NCBI GenBank assembly: GCA_030039895.1
Contig: JASHUR010000157.1
Span: forward strand, 1-11,783
Direction of reading: 5' to 3'
Length of the DNA: 11,783 bases
Source of the DNA: Acidobacteriaceae bacterium
GTDB lineage: Bacteria > Acidobacteriota > Terriglobia > Terriglobales > Acidobacteriaceae
Of this stretch, positions 4,625 to 11,783 are shown piece by piece. Each line of letters starts with the position of its first letter. The first letter of the stretch is position 1. The position numbers were made by a program, and so were the translations under genes. The notes under the pieces were generated by a model. That model ran no database searches. It worked only from the letters and a program-made list of their open reading frames with translations, and had not been told where the DNA came from.

Positions 4625-6085
4625 TCAAAGCCGTGGAAGCTGTGTCGAATCCCATCCGCCGCCAAGCGCCTTGATCAGCAGCACGCTGGCGTCCAGGCGG
4701 CGCTGCATAATATCGATATCGTTGCGCTCGTTGTTCAGGACTGCGGTCTGCCATGTAACCACCTGCAGGTACGTATCAACCCCGCCCTCATAGCGTGTCT
4801 CGAACAGGCTCAGCGACTGCTCAGCGGACGCAGTTGCTGCGTGCTGCTGCTGTGCCTCCGTAGAAAGGACGCGCAACGCGGCGAGATTGTCCTCTACCTG
4901 CTGAAAGGCAGTAAGCACCGTCTGCCGATAGTTTGCGACGGTTGCGTCGTACTCTGCCTCGGTCATCTCCTTTGTCGAGCGGCGCCGGCCGGCATCGAAG
5001 AGGGTTTCAGAAAACGTGGGCCCAACCGCCCAGAAACGGCTTGGCCAGTTGAACCAGTTCAAAGCGGAAGTTCCCTGAAAGCCCGCGCTCGCGCTCAGCG
5101 AAAGCGTTGGATAATAAGCCGCCTCGGCAATTCCGATTTCTTCGTTCGCGGAGGCCATCCTGCGTTCATCTCCGGCAATGTCAGGGCGCCGCTCTAGCAA
5201 CGTTGCAGGAAGCATGCCGGGGATACGGGGAAGGGCTGGTGAATTAAGGTCAAGCGGGTCCGGAGGCAGGGTTAACTCCGCTGGAGGCTTGCCGATAAGC
5301 ACCGCAATTGCGTGCTCGTATTGCGCCCGCTGCACTCCAAGATCCGTGCGCTCCACCAGCGCCTGATCGAGCTGCGTCTGGGCCTGCGCCACATCCGACT
5401 TGGGCGCAGCTCCGCCCTCATACAGGTCCTCGGTCAGCTGTAGCGCCTGTTTGTAAGCCTTCACCGTATCATCCAGTAGCTTGATCTGTGCGTCCGTAGT
5501 ACGCAGCCCAAAATAGTCCAGAGCCAGCTCCGCATGCAGGCTCAGCCGCGCATTCTCAAGATCAGCATCGCTCGCCTGCGCCTGCTCGCGCGCTGCGGTT
5601 ACGCCGCGCCGAATCCGTCCCCACAGGTCGATCTCATAATTCAGGTCGACCGGAAGAATAAAATCGCCCGATCCATTATTTGCATTACCCGCAGGGAAGT
5701 ACGGTTGGTTTGCCGAGTCGCGAACTGTGCCGATACTGGGCCCGACTCCAATTGTCGGCGCTTCATAGGAGCGTGAGTAACCAATCGCAGCGCGCGCAGC
5801 ACGAAAGTTCGCCTCCGCAGCCTTAAGCGTCTGGTTGGCCGTATCGACCTGTGGTTCAAGAGCATTCAACTGCGGATCGTCGAACATCGTCCACCAGTCG
5901 CCCTTCAGCTTGGCGTCCTGAGGATCGCCCGGAGCCCATCCATCGCTCGCTCCCGACGATGCCGGAGGCGCCTCTTTGAAAGCCGGAGCTACAATGGCCG
6001 CCGGTCTCTTGTAGTTGGGCCCGACCATGCATCCGGCCAGCAGCAACACTGGCAGAGTGGCCGCAAGGAACAGGGCCCTCTTCAT
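4625..6085 (-). CDS. RND efflux outer-membrane factor lipoprotein (NodT/OprM-like)
   Basis: Predicted 486-residue outer-membrane channel of a tripartite efflux pump (TolC/OEP superfamily, NodT family). The N-terminus is a lipoprotein signal: a hydrophobic stretch to LLLAGC, with the lipidated cysteine at residue 19, followed by MVGPNYKRP (20-28), a hallmark of the family. Two alpha-helical repeats follow, with markers such as YEIDLWGRIRRG (154-165 region), LLERRPDIAGDERRM, YYPTLSLSASAGFQG and the QQVEDNLAALRVL helix. Length is typical. The ATG overlaps the stop of the membrane-fusion gene by 4 bases (ATGA) and has GGGAG just upstream, so it is co-translated as last gene of the operon. It would form the exit duct for substrates gathered by the permease and adaptor encoded upstream. 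Confidence 0.95.
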   Translation of the reverse strand: MKRALFLAATLPVLLLAGCMVGPNYKRPAAIVAPAFKEAPPASSGASDGWAPGDPQDAKLKGDWWTMFDDPQLNALEPQVDTANQTLKAAEANFRAARAAIGYSRSYEAPTIGVGPSIGTVRDSANQPYFPAGNANNGSGDFILPVDLNYEIDLWGRIRRGVTAAREQAQASDADLENARLSLHAELALDYFGLRTTDAQIKLLDDTVKAYKQALQLTEDLYEGGAAPKSDVAQAQTQLDQALVERTDLGVQRAQYEHAIAVLIGKPPAELTLPPDPLDLNSPALPRIPGMLPATLLERRPDIAGDERRMASANEEIGIAEAAYYPTLSLSASAGFQGTSALNWFNWPSRFWAVGPTFSETLFDAGRRRSTKEMTEAEYDATVANYRQTVLTAFQQVEDNLAALRVLSTEAQQQHAATASAEQSLSLFETRYEGGVDTYLQVVTWQTAVLNNERNDIDIMQRRLDASVLLIKALGGGWDSTQLPRL

Positions 6086-7344
6086 TCTCCATCTCCCTTA
6101 ACAACCTGAACGCGCTCTCCCTGGGCGAGCGAGTCGGGGGGATTAAGAATGACCTGGTCCTGTGGCGTAAGTCCGGCAGTCACTTCCACCTTCGCGCCGT
6201 AATCGTGGCCAATCACGATTGGAACCAGCTGCACGCGGCCGTCTTTCACAACTCCCACCTGCAATCCCTCAGCGCGAAACAGAAGCGTATTCGAAGGCAG
6301 CGTCAGCGATGCGCTCGAAGGCGGAATATTCAGATGGACGAATGCATATTGCCCCGGCAGCAGCTTATGGTTTTCGTTGTTCACATCGACTTCTACATTC
6401 AGCGTACGGGTGGAAAGATCGATCGAGTCGGAGTTGCGCACAATGGTGCCGTAGAATTTTTCATTCGGATCGGCGTCCGACGTGATCTCCACGCGGTCTC
6501 CATTGTGAATGTCATTGACATAGACCTCCGGGACCGGAACGAAAAGACGCAGTTTGTCGGTTGCCGCCATGTGGAAGAGTTGCGCCTGCGGCGAATTGCT
6601 GTCTCCGGCCTGTATCAGAGAGCCGATATCAACGTTGCGCGCGGTTATCACGCCGCTAAACGGTGCGTAAACCTTCTCATAGCTTTGTAGCTGCTGCAGT
6701 CGGCCCAGGTTGGCCTGCGCCGCAGCCACTGACGACCTGCTGGCGCTCAGGTCGCTCATTGCCTGGTCGGCCGCCTGACGCGACACAGCATCTTTCGCAA
6801 GCAGCTTCTCCCAGCGCTCCGCCGTGATCTGCGCAATATTAAAGTTGGCCCGCGCTGTGGCGAGGTCTGAGCGCGCCTGGTCCACCTGCTGATCGAGCTC
6901 CGGCGCCTGGATTTCGGCCAGCACCTCACCCTTATGAACATGCGCGCCGATGTCCGCATACCAGTGCAGCAGATAGCCGCTCGTGCGAGCGTAAATTGGA
7001 GTATCGATGTACGCCTGAGTGTCGGCCGGCAGAGTGATATCGAGCGGCTGCGTCCTCTGGCTGGGATTAGTAACAGCTATGCTCAGAATGGAATTCTGCT
7101 TCGCCGCGGAGGAAAGCTCTTCTTCCGCATGAACGCGCGAGCGAATGCCGGTAAGAATGCAGGCAATCAGCACCAGCGCCACAACCAGCCCGCCAATCCA
7201 GGGGCCGGGGCCAATCTTCCGGGTCGTGTCCGGTAAGGCAGGCGCTTTCGCCTGAACACCGTGCACGGACGGGCGGTCCTCCACCGGCATCTCGCTCTCC
7301 CGCGCATCCTTCAACGCTTCGTCTTGTGTACCGTTGTGTTGCAT
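6082..7344 (-). CDS. RND efflux membrane-fusion (periplasmic adaptor) protein
   Basis: Predicted 420-residue adaptor of the HlyD/AcrA type that links the inner-membrane permease to the outer-membrane channel. It has about 48 polar cytoplasmic residues, one transmembrane helix (about residues 49-67, WIGGLVVALVLIACILTGI), then the periplasmic part: first lipoyl half with ARTSGYLLHWYADIGAHVHKG (about 119-139), a helical hairpin rich in Ala/Gln (about 149-221), second lipoyl half VYAPFSGVITARNVDIGSLI (about 225-244), then beta-barrel and membrane-proximal domains (VPVPEVYV, LLPGQYAFVHL). There is no lipobox; anchoring is by the helix, and the long cytoplasmic tail is longer than in AcrA. I chose ATG 7344 over an in-frame GTG at 7353 because GGGG lies 8 bases before the ATG. 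The gene starts 73 bases after the permease stop. Confidence 0.93.
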   Translation of the reverse strand: MQHNGTQDEALKDARESEMPVEDRPSVHGVQAKAPALPDTTRKIGPGPWIGGLVVALVLIACILTGIRSRVHAEEELSSAAKQNSILSIAVTNPSQRTQPLDITLPADTQAYIDTPIYARTSGYLLHWYADIGAHVHKGEVLAEIQAPELDQQVDQARSDLATARANFNIAQITAERWEKLLAKDAVSRQAADQAMSDLSASRSSVAAAQANLGRLQQLQSYEKVYAPFSGVITARNVDIGSLIQAGDSNSPQAQLFHMAATDKLRLFVPVPEVYVNDIHNGDRVEITSDADPNEKFYGTIVRNSDSIDLSTRTLNVEVDVNNENHKLLPGQYAFVHLNIPPSSASLTLPSNTLLFRAEGLQVGVVKDGRVQLVPIVIGHDYGAKVEVTAGLTPQDQVILNPPDSLAQGERVQVVKGDGE

Positions 7345-7417
7345 TGCAGTCACCCCATTCAGAGCACTCAGTCTTGTTCGCCTTCCCTATTCGCCTTTCC
7401 TGATCGCGCGCAGCGCC

Positions 7418-10400
7418 TCATGCCTGTTGCAACTCGCTATCGGGCGATGAACGTTCAGGATCGGATTGCCCTTTCCTCATTCCATGAAGCAGGCCGAAGA
7501 CCGCGGGCACAAAAACCAGCGTGGCCACCGTCGCACAAAGCAATCCGCCGATCACTGCGCGGCCCAGCGGCGCATTCTGCTGGCCGCCGTCTCCAAGCCC
7601 AAGCGCCATCGGCACCATGCCGATAATCATCGCCAGCGCGGTCATACACACCGGGCGGAAGCGCGTGGCCCCGGCCTCAATCGCGGCAAGAATCGCGTCG
7701 CCGTGTTCCGCAAGTCGCATCTTTGCAAACGAAACAACCAGGATGCTGTTGGCTGTAGCAACGCCCATGCACATAATCGCGCCCATCAGCGCGGGTACGC
7801 TCAACGTGGTGTGAGTAAGGAAAAGAAAGACCACGATTCCGGCAAGCGCCGCGGGCAATGCCGTAATGATGATGAACGGATCAAGCCACGACTGGAAGTT
7901 CACCACAATCAGCATGTAGATCAGCAGGACGGCAAATACCAGACCGCCGAGCAGCGAGGCATAGGAGCTGCGCATGGTCTGCACCTGACCGCGTATGTTG
8001 ATAAACATGCCTCGCGGCAGGCTCTTCTGCTGCTGATTAACTATTGCCTCCACGTCTTTGGCCACCGAGCCCAGATCGCGCCCCTGCACCGCGCCGTAAA
8101 TATCAACCACGCGGCGCAGATTATATTCCGAGATCACCGCCGGCTCCTCACCACGATGGATGGATGTAAGGTCGCCAAGGACCTCCGGCGTTGGACGCTG
8201 CGGCGCGCTGGATGCGTCGGACGCATCGATGGGAATATTTTGAAGATCCTGCAGTGTGTCCATGCGGTACTGGGGCGTTTGCGCAACCAGGTTGTAGGCC
8301 ACTCCGTTTTGGTAATCGAGAAAGAACATCGGCGTGATCTGGAAGCTGCCGCTCAGAGTGTTCAGCATGCTCTGTGACACATCGCGGGCTGTATATCCGC
8401 CCTGCTCAGCCTTCGTCCGGTCGATGTTCACATCGAGCGTGGGGTAATCCATCGGTTGCTGAATGCGCAGGTCAACAAGCCCGGGAACCTGCCGCAGCTG
8501 CTGCAGTAGCTGCGTAGCCACTTTCGTGCTCGCGTCCAGGTCATTGCTTTGCAACTGGATGTCGATGGGCGCGGGCAATCCGAAATTCAAAATCTGCGTG
8601 GTAATGTCGGCCGGCAGAAAGTAAAACAGCGCCCCGGGAAACTCGCGCGGCAGTTTTTGCCGTAGTTCGCGAACATAATCGGCGGTCGGATGGTGCTTCT
8701 CATTCAGCGTCACCATAATGTCGCCGCCCTCGGCTCCGATAATGCCGGACGTGCTGTGCATGGTGTTATAGGGGCTGTAAGGCAGACCGAGATTGTCGAG
8801 GATGTTGTTGATCTCTCCCGGCGGAATCGTTCTCCTGATCGATGCCTCAACCAGATCGGCCAGGCGCGCAGTCTCCTCAATTCGCATGCCTGTCCTGCCC
8901 CGGATGTGCAGAATAAACTCGCCCGAGTCCGTGCTCGGAAAAAAGTTCTGCCCCAGAAACGGAACCAGCAGGAACGTGCTCAGACAGACCAGCAGAAATC
9001 CCGGGATAAAATACTTGCGCGACAGGACGGTTCGCGTAAGCAGAAATTGATAGCTATTGCGGATCCGCTCAAAAATCACTTCAAATCTGCGCTGGAAGCG
9101 CACAAACGGGTTTCCCGACGGTCCGTGCTGCTTGACCCGAAGCAGATACATCGCCAGCGTCGGCACAAGCGTGCGCGAAAGTATATAGGAGGCAATCATG
9201 GCGAACATGACCGCCTCAGCCAGCGGCACAAACAGATAGCGCGATACTCCGGTCAGAAAGAACATCGGCAGAAACACGATGCAGATGCAAAGCGTTGAAA
9301 CCAGCGCCGGGACTGCGATCTGAGCAGCACCGTCAAGAATCGCCTCGCGCATCTCATAGCCGTTTTCCAGGAATCGCTCGATGTTTTCAATCGTGACCGT
9401 GGCGTCATCCACAAGAATGCCGACAGCCAACGCCAGGCCGCCCAGCGTCATCGTGTTAATGGTCTCTCCAATCATGCCGAGCACAATGATCGAAGTAAGA
9501 ATCGACAGCGGAATCGAAATCGCGATGATTAAGGTCGAGCGCCAGCTTCCCAAAAACAGCAGAATCATCAGGGCGGTAAGCGCCGCGGCAATCACTGTTT
9601 CGCGTATCACGCCGGAGACAGCGGCGCGCACAAACACGCTTTGGTCGCTGAGCGCCGTAATTTTCAGATTTGGCGGCACCGTCTGCTCCACCCGCGGCAG
9701 CAGATCGCGGATTCCCTTGACCACGCTCAGCGTCGATGCGTTTCCGGCCTTCAGAACGCTGATCAGCACGCCGCGGCGGCCATCCTGGCGGACAATGTTG
9801 GTCTGGAACGCTGCGCCGCTGCTCACCGTCGCCACATCGCGAAGGTAGACGATCGTTCCGTTCGCATCCTTCACCGGCAACGCGCTCAACGTCTGCAAAG
9901 TGCGGGGAGCCGCATTGGACTTGACGTCGTATTCCTCTATCCCGATCTTCGCCGTTCCCGAAGGCGCCACCACATTCTGGGCGCTCAACGCATTCAGAAT
10001 GTCGCCCGGCGAAATGCCCTTCGACTGCATCTTCGTCTGGTCCATGCTGACGGTGATCTGCGGCAGCTTGCCGCCATAGGGCAAAGGAAGCACCGCGCCC
10101 GGCACCGTTACCAGCGGAGGACGCACTGCGTTTTGGCTGAGATCGGCAAGCTGCTGCTCATCCAGCCCCTTGCCTGAAACCCCCAACTGGAGAATCGGTA
10201 CGCTCGACGCGCTGAAGTTGATGATCTCTGGCGGTAGCGTCCCCGGAGGAAGCTGCCTGAGCATGAATTGCGAGACGGCCGTCACCTGCGCATTGGCCGT
10301 ATCCAGGCTCGCCCCGGGCTGTAAATAAATCTTGACGATCGAAACACCGTTATAGGTGGTCGATTCGATGTGCTGAATGTTGTCGACCAGTGTGGTCAGC

Positions 10401-10609
10401 GCCTTCTCATAAGGCAGCGTAAGCCGGCCTTCCATTTGCACCGGGTCAAGGCCCGTATACTGCCACGCAACGGCTATCACCGGGATATTGATGTTGGGGA
10501 AAATATCGACCGGCGTGCGCAGGATCATCACCGGGCTCATGACCATGATTAGCAGAGCCAGAATGATAAAGGTATAAGGTCGATCCAGCGCTAGTTTAAC
10601 GATCCACAA
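7418..10609 (-). CDS. RND efflux transporter permease (hydrophobe/amphiphile efflux type)
   Basis: Predicted inner-membrane, proton-driven pump subunit of about 1063 residues with the usual RND plan: one N-terminal helix (FIILALLIMVMSPVMIL), a large periplasmic loop, helices 2-6, a second loop and helices 8-12. The helix-4 sequence AVGILVDDATVTIENIERF carries the paired aspartates needed for proton relay, as in drug-type (HAE) pumps. PVDIFPNINIPVI and PYEKALTTLVDNI are typical porter-domain signatures. Substrate specificity cannot be read from sequence; drugs, solvents or lipophilic compounds are likely. An open frame extends to a TTG at 10657. I prefer the TTG at 10609 (WIVKLALDRPYTF follows it) because the family begins there and GGAGG lies 11 bases upstream. 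It is the first gene of the permease-adaptor-channel operon. Confidence 0.93.
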   Translation of the reverse strand: MWIVKLALDRPYTFIILALLIMVMSPVMILRTPVDIFPNINIPVIAVAWQYTGLDPVQMEGRLTLPYEKALTTLVDNIQHIESTTYNGVSIVKIYLQPGASLDTANAQVTAVSQFMLRQLPPGTLPPEIINFSASSVPILQLGVSGKGLDEQQLADLSQNAVRPPLVTVPGAVLPLPYGGKLPQITVSMDQTKMQSKGISPGDILNALSAQNVVAPSGTAKIGIEEYDVKSNAAPRTLQTLSALPVKDANGTIVYLRDVATVSSGAAFQTNIVRQDGRRGVLISVLKAGNASTLSVVKGIRDLLPRVEQTVPPNLKITALSDQSVFVRAAVSGVIRETVIAAALTALMILLFLGSWRSTLIIAISIPLSILTSIIVLGMIGETINTMTLGGLALAVGILVDDATVTIENIERFLENGYEMREAILDGAAQIAVPALVSTLCICIVFLPMFFLTGVSRYLFVPLAEAVMFAMIASYILSRTLVPTLAMYLLRVKQHGPSGNPFVRFQRRFEVIFERIRNSYQFLLTRTVLSRKYFIPGFLLVCLSTFLLVPFLGQNFFPSTDSGEFILHIRGRTGMRIEETARLADLVEASIRRTIPPGEINNILDNLGLPYSPYNTMHSTSGIIGAEGGDIMVTLNEKHHPTADYVRELRQKLPREFPGALFYFLPADITTQILNFGLPAPIDIQLQSNDLDASTKVATQLLQQLRQVPGLVDLRIQQPMDYPTLDVNIDRTKAEQGGYTARDVSQSMLNTLSGSFQITPMFFLDYQNGVAYNLVAQTPQYRMDTLQDLQNIPIDASDASSAPQRPTPEVLGDLTSIHRGEEPAVISEYNLRRVVDIYGAVQGRDLGSVAKDVEAIVNQQQKSLPRGMFINIRGQVQTMRSSYASLLGGLVFAVLLIYMLIVVNFQSWLDPFIIITALPAALAGIVVFLFLTHTTLSVPALMGAIMCMGVATANSILVVSFAKMRLAEHGDAILAAIEAGATRFRPVCMTALAMIIGMVPMALGLGDGGQQNAPLGRAVIGGLLCATVATLVFVPAVFGLLHGMRKGQSDPERSSPDSELQQA

Positions 10610-10708
10610 GGTAGGAAGAGCCTCCGACCGACAGCCTTGGGACCGGCTATCGGGCAAATCGCTTGTTCCTAATGGACTCGGTGACGGTTGGAAAAGATTC
10701 GCGCATTC

Positions 10709-10729
10709 TTCCGTTCAAGGTAATCGGAA
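10709..10729. promoter_or_regulatory. LysR-type operator, TTCCG-N11-CGGAA
   Basis: TTCCG (10709-10713) and CGGAA (10725-10729) form a perfect interrupted palindrome with an 11-base spacer. It fits the T-N11-A consensus of LysR-type regulator sites exactly. It lies 35 bases upstream of the LysR start and about 100 bases upstream of the permease start, the usual place for a site that gives both autoregulation and activation of the divergent operon. Confidence 0.65.
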
Positions 10730-10750
10730 AAACAGATAGGTCGGATCATA

Positions 10751-10756
10751 TAGAAT
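10751..10756 (+). promoter_or_regulatory. -10-like box of the LysR gene
   Basis: TAGAAT matches the TATAAT consensus at five of six positions and ends 7 bases before the GTG start codon at 10764. Transcription would then begin at or next to the start codon, a leaderless message. There is no ribosome-binding site before the GTG, which agrees. No good -35 hexamer is seen 17 bases upstream. Confidence 0.4.
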
Positions 10757-10763
10757 CCAAAGC

Positions 10764-11660
10764 GTGGAACTCAGGCATTTGCGTTATTTCGCTGCGGTTG
10801 CAGAAAATGGCGGCTTCGCGCGGACGGCGCGCCTGCTTCACGTGTCCCAATCGGCGATCAGTGAACAGATTCGCGATCTGGAGCACGAATTAGGGGTACA
10901 ACTGTTTAGCCGGAAAAACCGGCGCATTCATCTTACCAACCAGGGCGAACGCTTTCTTGATGATGCGCGTGTGGTCCTCGCCGCTGCAGAAAAGGCGGTC
11001 GCAAATGCGCAAAAATCGCTGCGCGGCGAGATGGGCACTCTGACAATCGGCTTCTTTGTCGGCGGAACCGGCACTTTTTTCCCAAAACTGATTAAACAGT
11101 TCAGAAATCGCTTTGAAGACGTACAGGTGTCCCTGGTCGAACTCGCTCCGGCCATGCAGCACCAGGCCTTACAGGCGGGGATGATCGATGTCGGCTTCAC
11201 CCGCCCCCTTCAATCTCCCTATGCCATGGTGCTGCGCTCGGAGCACTTTCAGACGGAGCGGCTCTGCGCCGTTCTGCTCAGAAGCCATCGGCTTGCAAAA
11301 AAGCGCAAAGTGCCTGTTCGTGAGCTCTCCGAGGAGCGCTTTATCCTCAATGACCGCAAATATTCTCCCGCGGTCTTCGACAAAGTGATCGCTCTATGCG
11401 CCGGCGCCGGCTTTTCTCCCCGTATCAGCACCACAGCAACGGTGTCGTCGGGCGTTCTCGCGCTCGTTGAGGCCGGCGAGGGAGTGGCAGTTTTGCCGCA
11501 AGGCGCACAGGCCCTGAGCAGCAAGGAGCTGGCCTTCGTGCCCCTTGCCGACCCCAACGCTTCCATCGACATGGTCATCGCCTGGTCTCCACAGCATGAG
11601 ACTCCCGTTCTTCGTTCGTTTCTCGAACTCGCCCGAAAGAAACATAAAAAACTTCTCTAG
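10764..11660 (+). CDS. LysR-type transcriptional regulator
   Basis: Predicted 298-residue DNA-binding regulator of normal family length. The N-terminal winged helix-turn-helix reads ELRHLRYFAAVAENGGFART (2-21) then LHVSQSAISEQIRDLEHELG (25-44), followed by LFSRKNRRIHLTNQGERFL; a linker helix rich in Ala follows (68-86). The effector-binding domain begins near GTLTIGFFVGG (91-101) and ends with the GEGVAVLP motif (238-245). The start is a GTG; no upstream in-frame ATG gives a better N-terminus. It is divergently transcribed from the RND efflux operon with a LysR-type palindrome between them, so it most likely controls that operon and itself. The inducer is unknown. The gene ends at TAG 11658-11660. 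Confidence 0.93.
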   Translation: MELRHLRYFAAVAENGGFARTARLLHVSQSAISEQIRDLEHELGVQLFSRKNRRIHLTNQGERFLDDARVVLAAAEKAVANAQKSLRGEMGTLTIGFFVGGTGTFFPKLIKQFRNRFEDVQVSLVELAPAMQHQALQAGMIDVGFTRPLQSPYAMVLRSEHFQTERLCAVLLRSHRLAKKRKVPVRELSEERFILNDRKYSPAVFDKVIALCAGAGFSPRISTTATVSSGVLALVEAGEGVAVLPQGAQALSSKELAFVPLADPNASIDMVIAWSPQHETPVLRSFLELARKKHKKLL

Positions 11661-11783
11661 CATCTCCGCAGCCCAGGGCAAGAACACACCGGTGTGCTGG
11701 CTTGTTAGTGGTTTTGATTCGCTGCGCGAAATTCATTCATCCACCGAACGCGGACTCGCGCCACAATCTTCGGAAAAGCTTCT
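11661..11783. other. Right-hand non-coding end with short palindromes
   Basis: After the LysR stop there are 123 bases to the window edge with no supported gene. CACACCGGTGTG (11685-11696) is a perfect 12-base palindrome; TTCGC and GCGAA around TGC (near 11718-11730) form a second small stem. Neither is followed by a clear T run, so a terminator for the LysR gene is possible but not shown. On the minus strand one frame enters from the edge and stops after about 16 codons (RSFSEDCGASPRSVDE); it is too short to call a gene end. Confidence 0.35.

Larger units (their letters stand above)
10610..10763. promoter_or_regulatory. Divergent promoter region between RND permease and LysR genes
   Basis: This 154-base stretch separates the leftward efflux operon from the rightward LysR gene and must hold both promoters. 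It contains a clear LysR-type palindrome (10709-10729) and a -10-like TAGAAT just before the LysR start. No convincing -35/-10 pair is seen for the efflux operon, which is common for promoters that depend on an activator. Confidence 0.6.

Noticed and set aside
7354..7417. Short direct repeat AAGGCGAA (two copies, 13-base period) between the permease and adaptor genes
   Set aside because: Only two 8-base copies in a purine-rich spacer; most likely chance or Shine-Dalgarno-like sequence with no separate function.
7466..8377. Plus-strand 303-codon open frame, and a similar 202-codon frame at 8690-9298
   Set aside because: Both lie antisense within the well-conserved RND permease gene. Their His/Arg/Gln-rich translations are the usual shadow of a GC-rich gene.
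11661..11783. End of a minus-strand gene entering from the right edge
   Set aside because: Only about 16 codons before a stop, with no recognisable motif. It cannot be distinguished from chance.
1..11783. Mobile elements, CRISPR arrays, tRNA or rRNA genes
   Set aside because: No transposase or integrase frames, no terminal inverted repeats with target duplications, no regularly spaced repeats and no cloverleaf-like segments were seen on either strand.

Overview
The window reads as chromosomal DNA of a Gram-negative bacterium with fairly high GC. It carries a complete RND tripartite efflux operon with an outer-membrane lipoprotein channel. The gene content, the protein flavour and the solo Dpp-type ATPase resemble Acidobacteriota (Terriglobia), but that placement is an impression from the translated proteins and was not tested. 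No rRNA, tRNA, CRISPR array or mobile element is visible.

Layout: everything from base 1 to about 10,609 is transcribed leftwards (minus strand); only the LysR gene at the right end is on the plus strand. Right to left: (i) a LysR regulator (10764-11660, +), divergent from (ii) an RND efflux operon of permease, membrane-fusion protein and outer-membrane factor (10609 to 4625); (iii) a stand-alone oligopeptide-type ABC ATPase (4512-3685); (iv) a leader region (about 3638-3372); and (v) the sulfate-assimilation operon cysD-cysN-cysH plus the start of a TauE/SafE (TSUP) membrane protein that runs off the left edge.

The most interesting part is the cysDNH leader. On the minus strand, 3601-3503 encodes an unannotated 32-residue peptide with eight cysteines, six of them packed into residues 16-23. 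Its stop codon abuts a 7-bp hairpin, and 41 bases beyond the stop lies a strong intrinsic-terminator hairpin with a T-rich tail (3462-3421). All of this lies between the ABC gene and cysD. The arrangement is that of a ribosome-mediated transcription attenuator sensing cysteinyl-tRNA, placed in front of the genes that make sulfite for cysteine synthesis. Cysteine-rich leader ORFs are known from mycobacteria, but I know of no description of a full attenuator of this kind in a lineage like this one.

Functionally, CysD and CysN make adenylylsulfate (APS) from sulfate and ATP. CysH has the CC...CxxC iron-sulfur ligands of an APS reductase and would reduce APS directly to sulfite, so no APS kinase is required. 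CysN carries an extra C-terminal segment of about 90 residues where other bacteria fuse APS kinase; it lacks a P-loop and may be a kinase remnant. The TSUP protein probably moves a sulfur oxyanion. The efflux operon is probably controlled by the divergent LysR protein, through a TTCCG-N11-CGGAA site in the shared promoter region.
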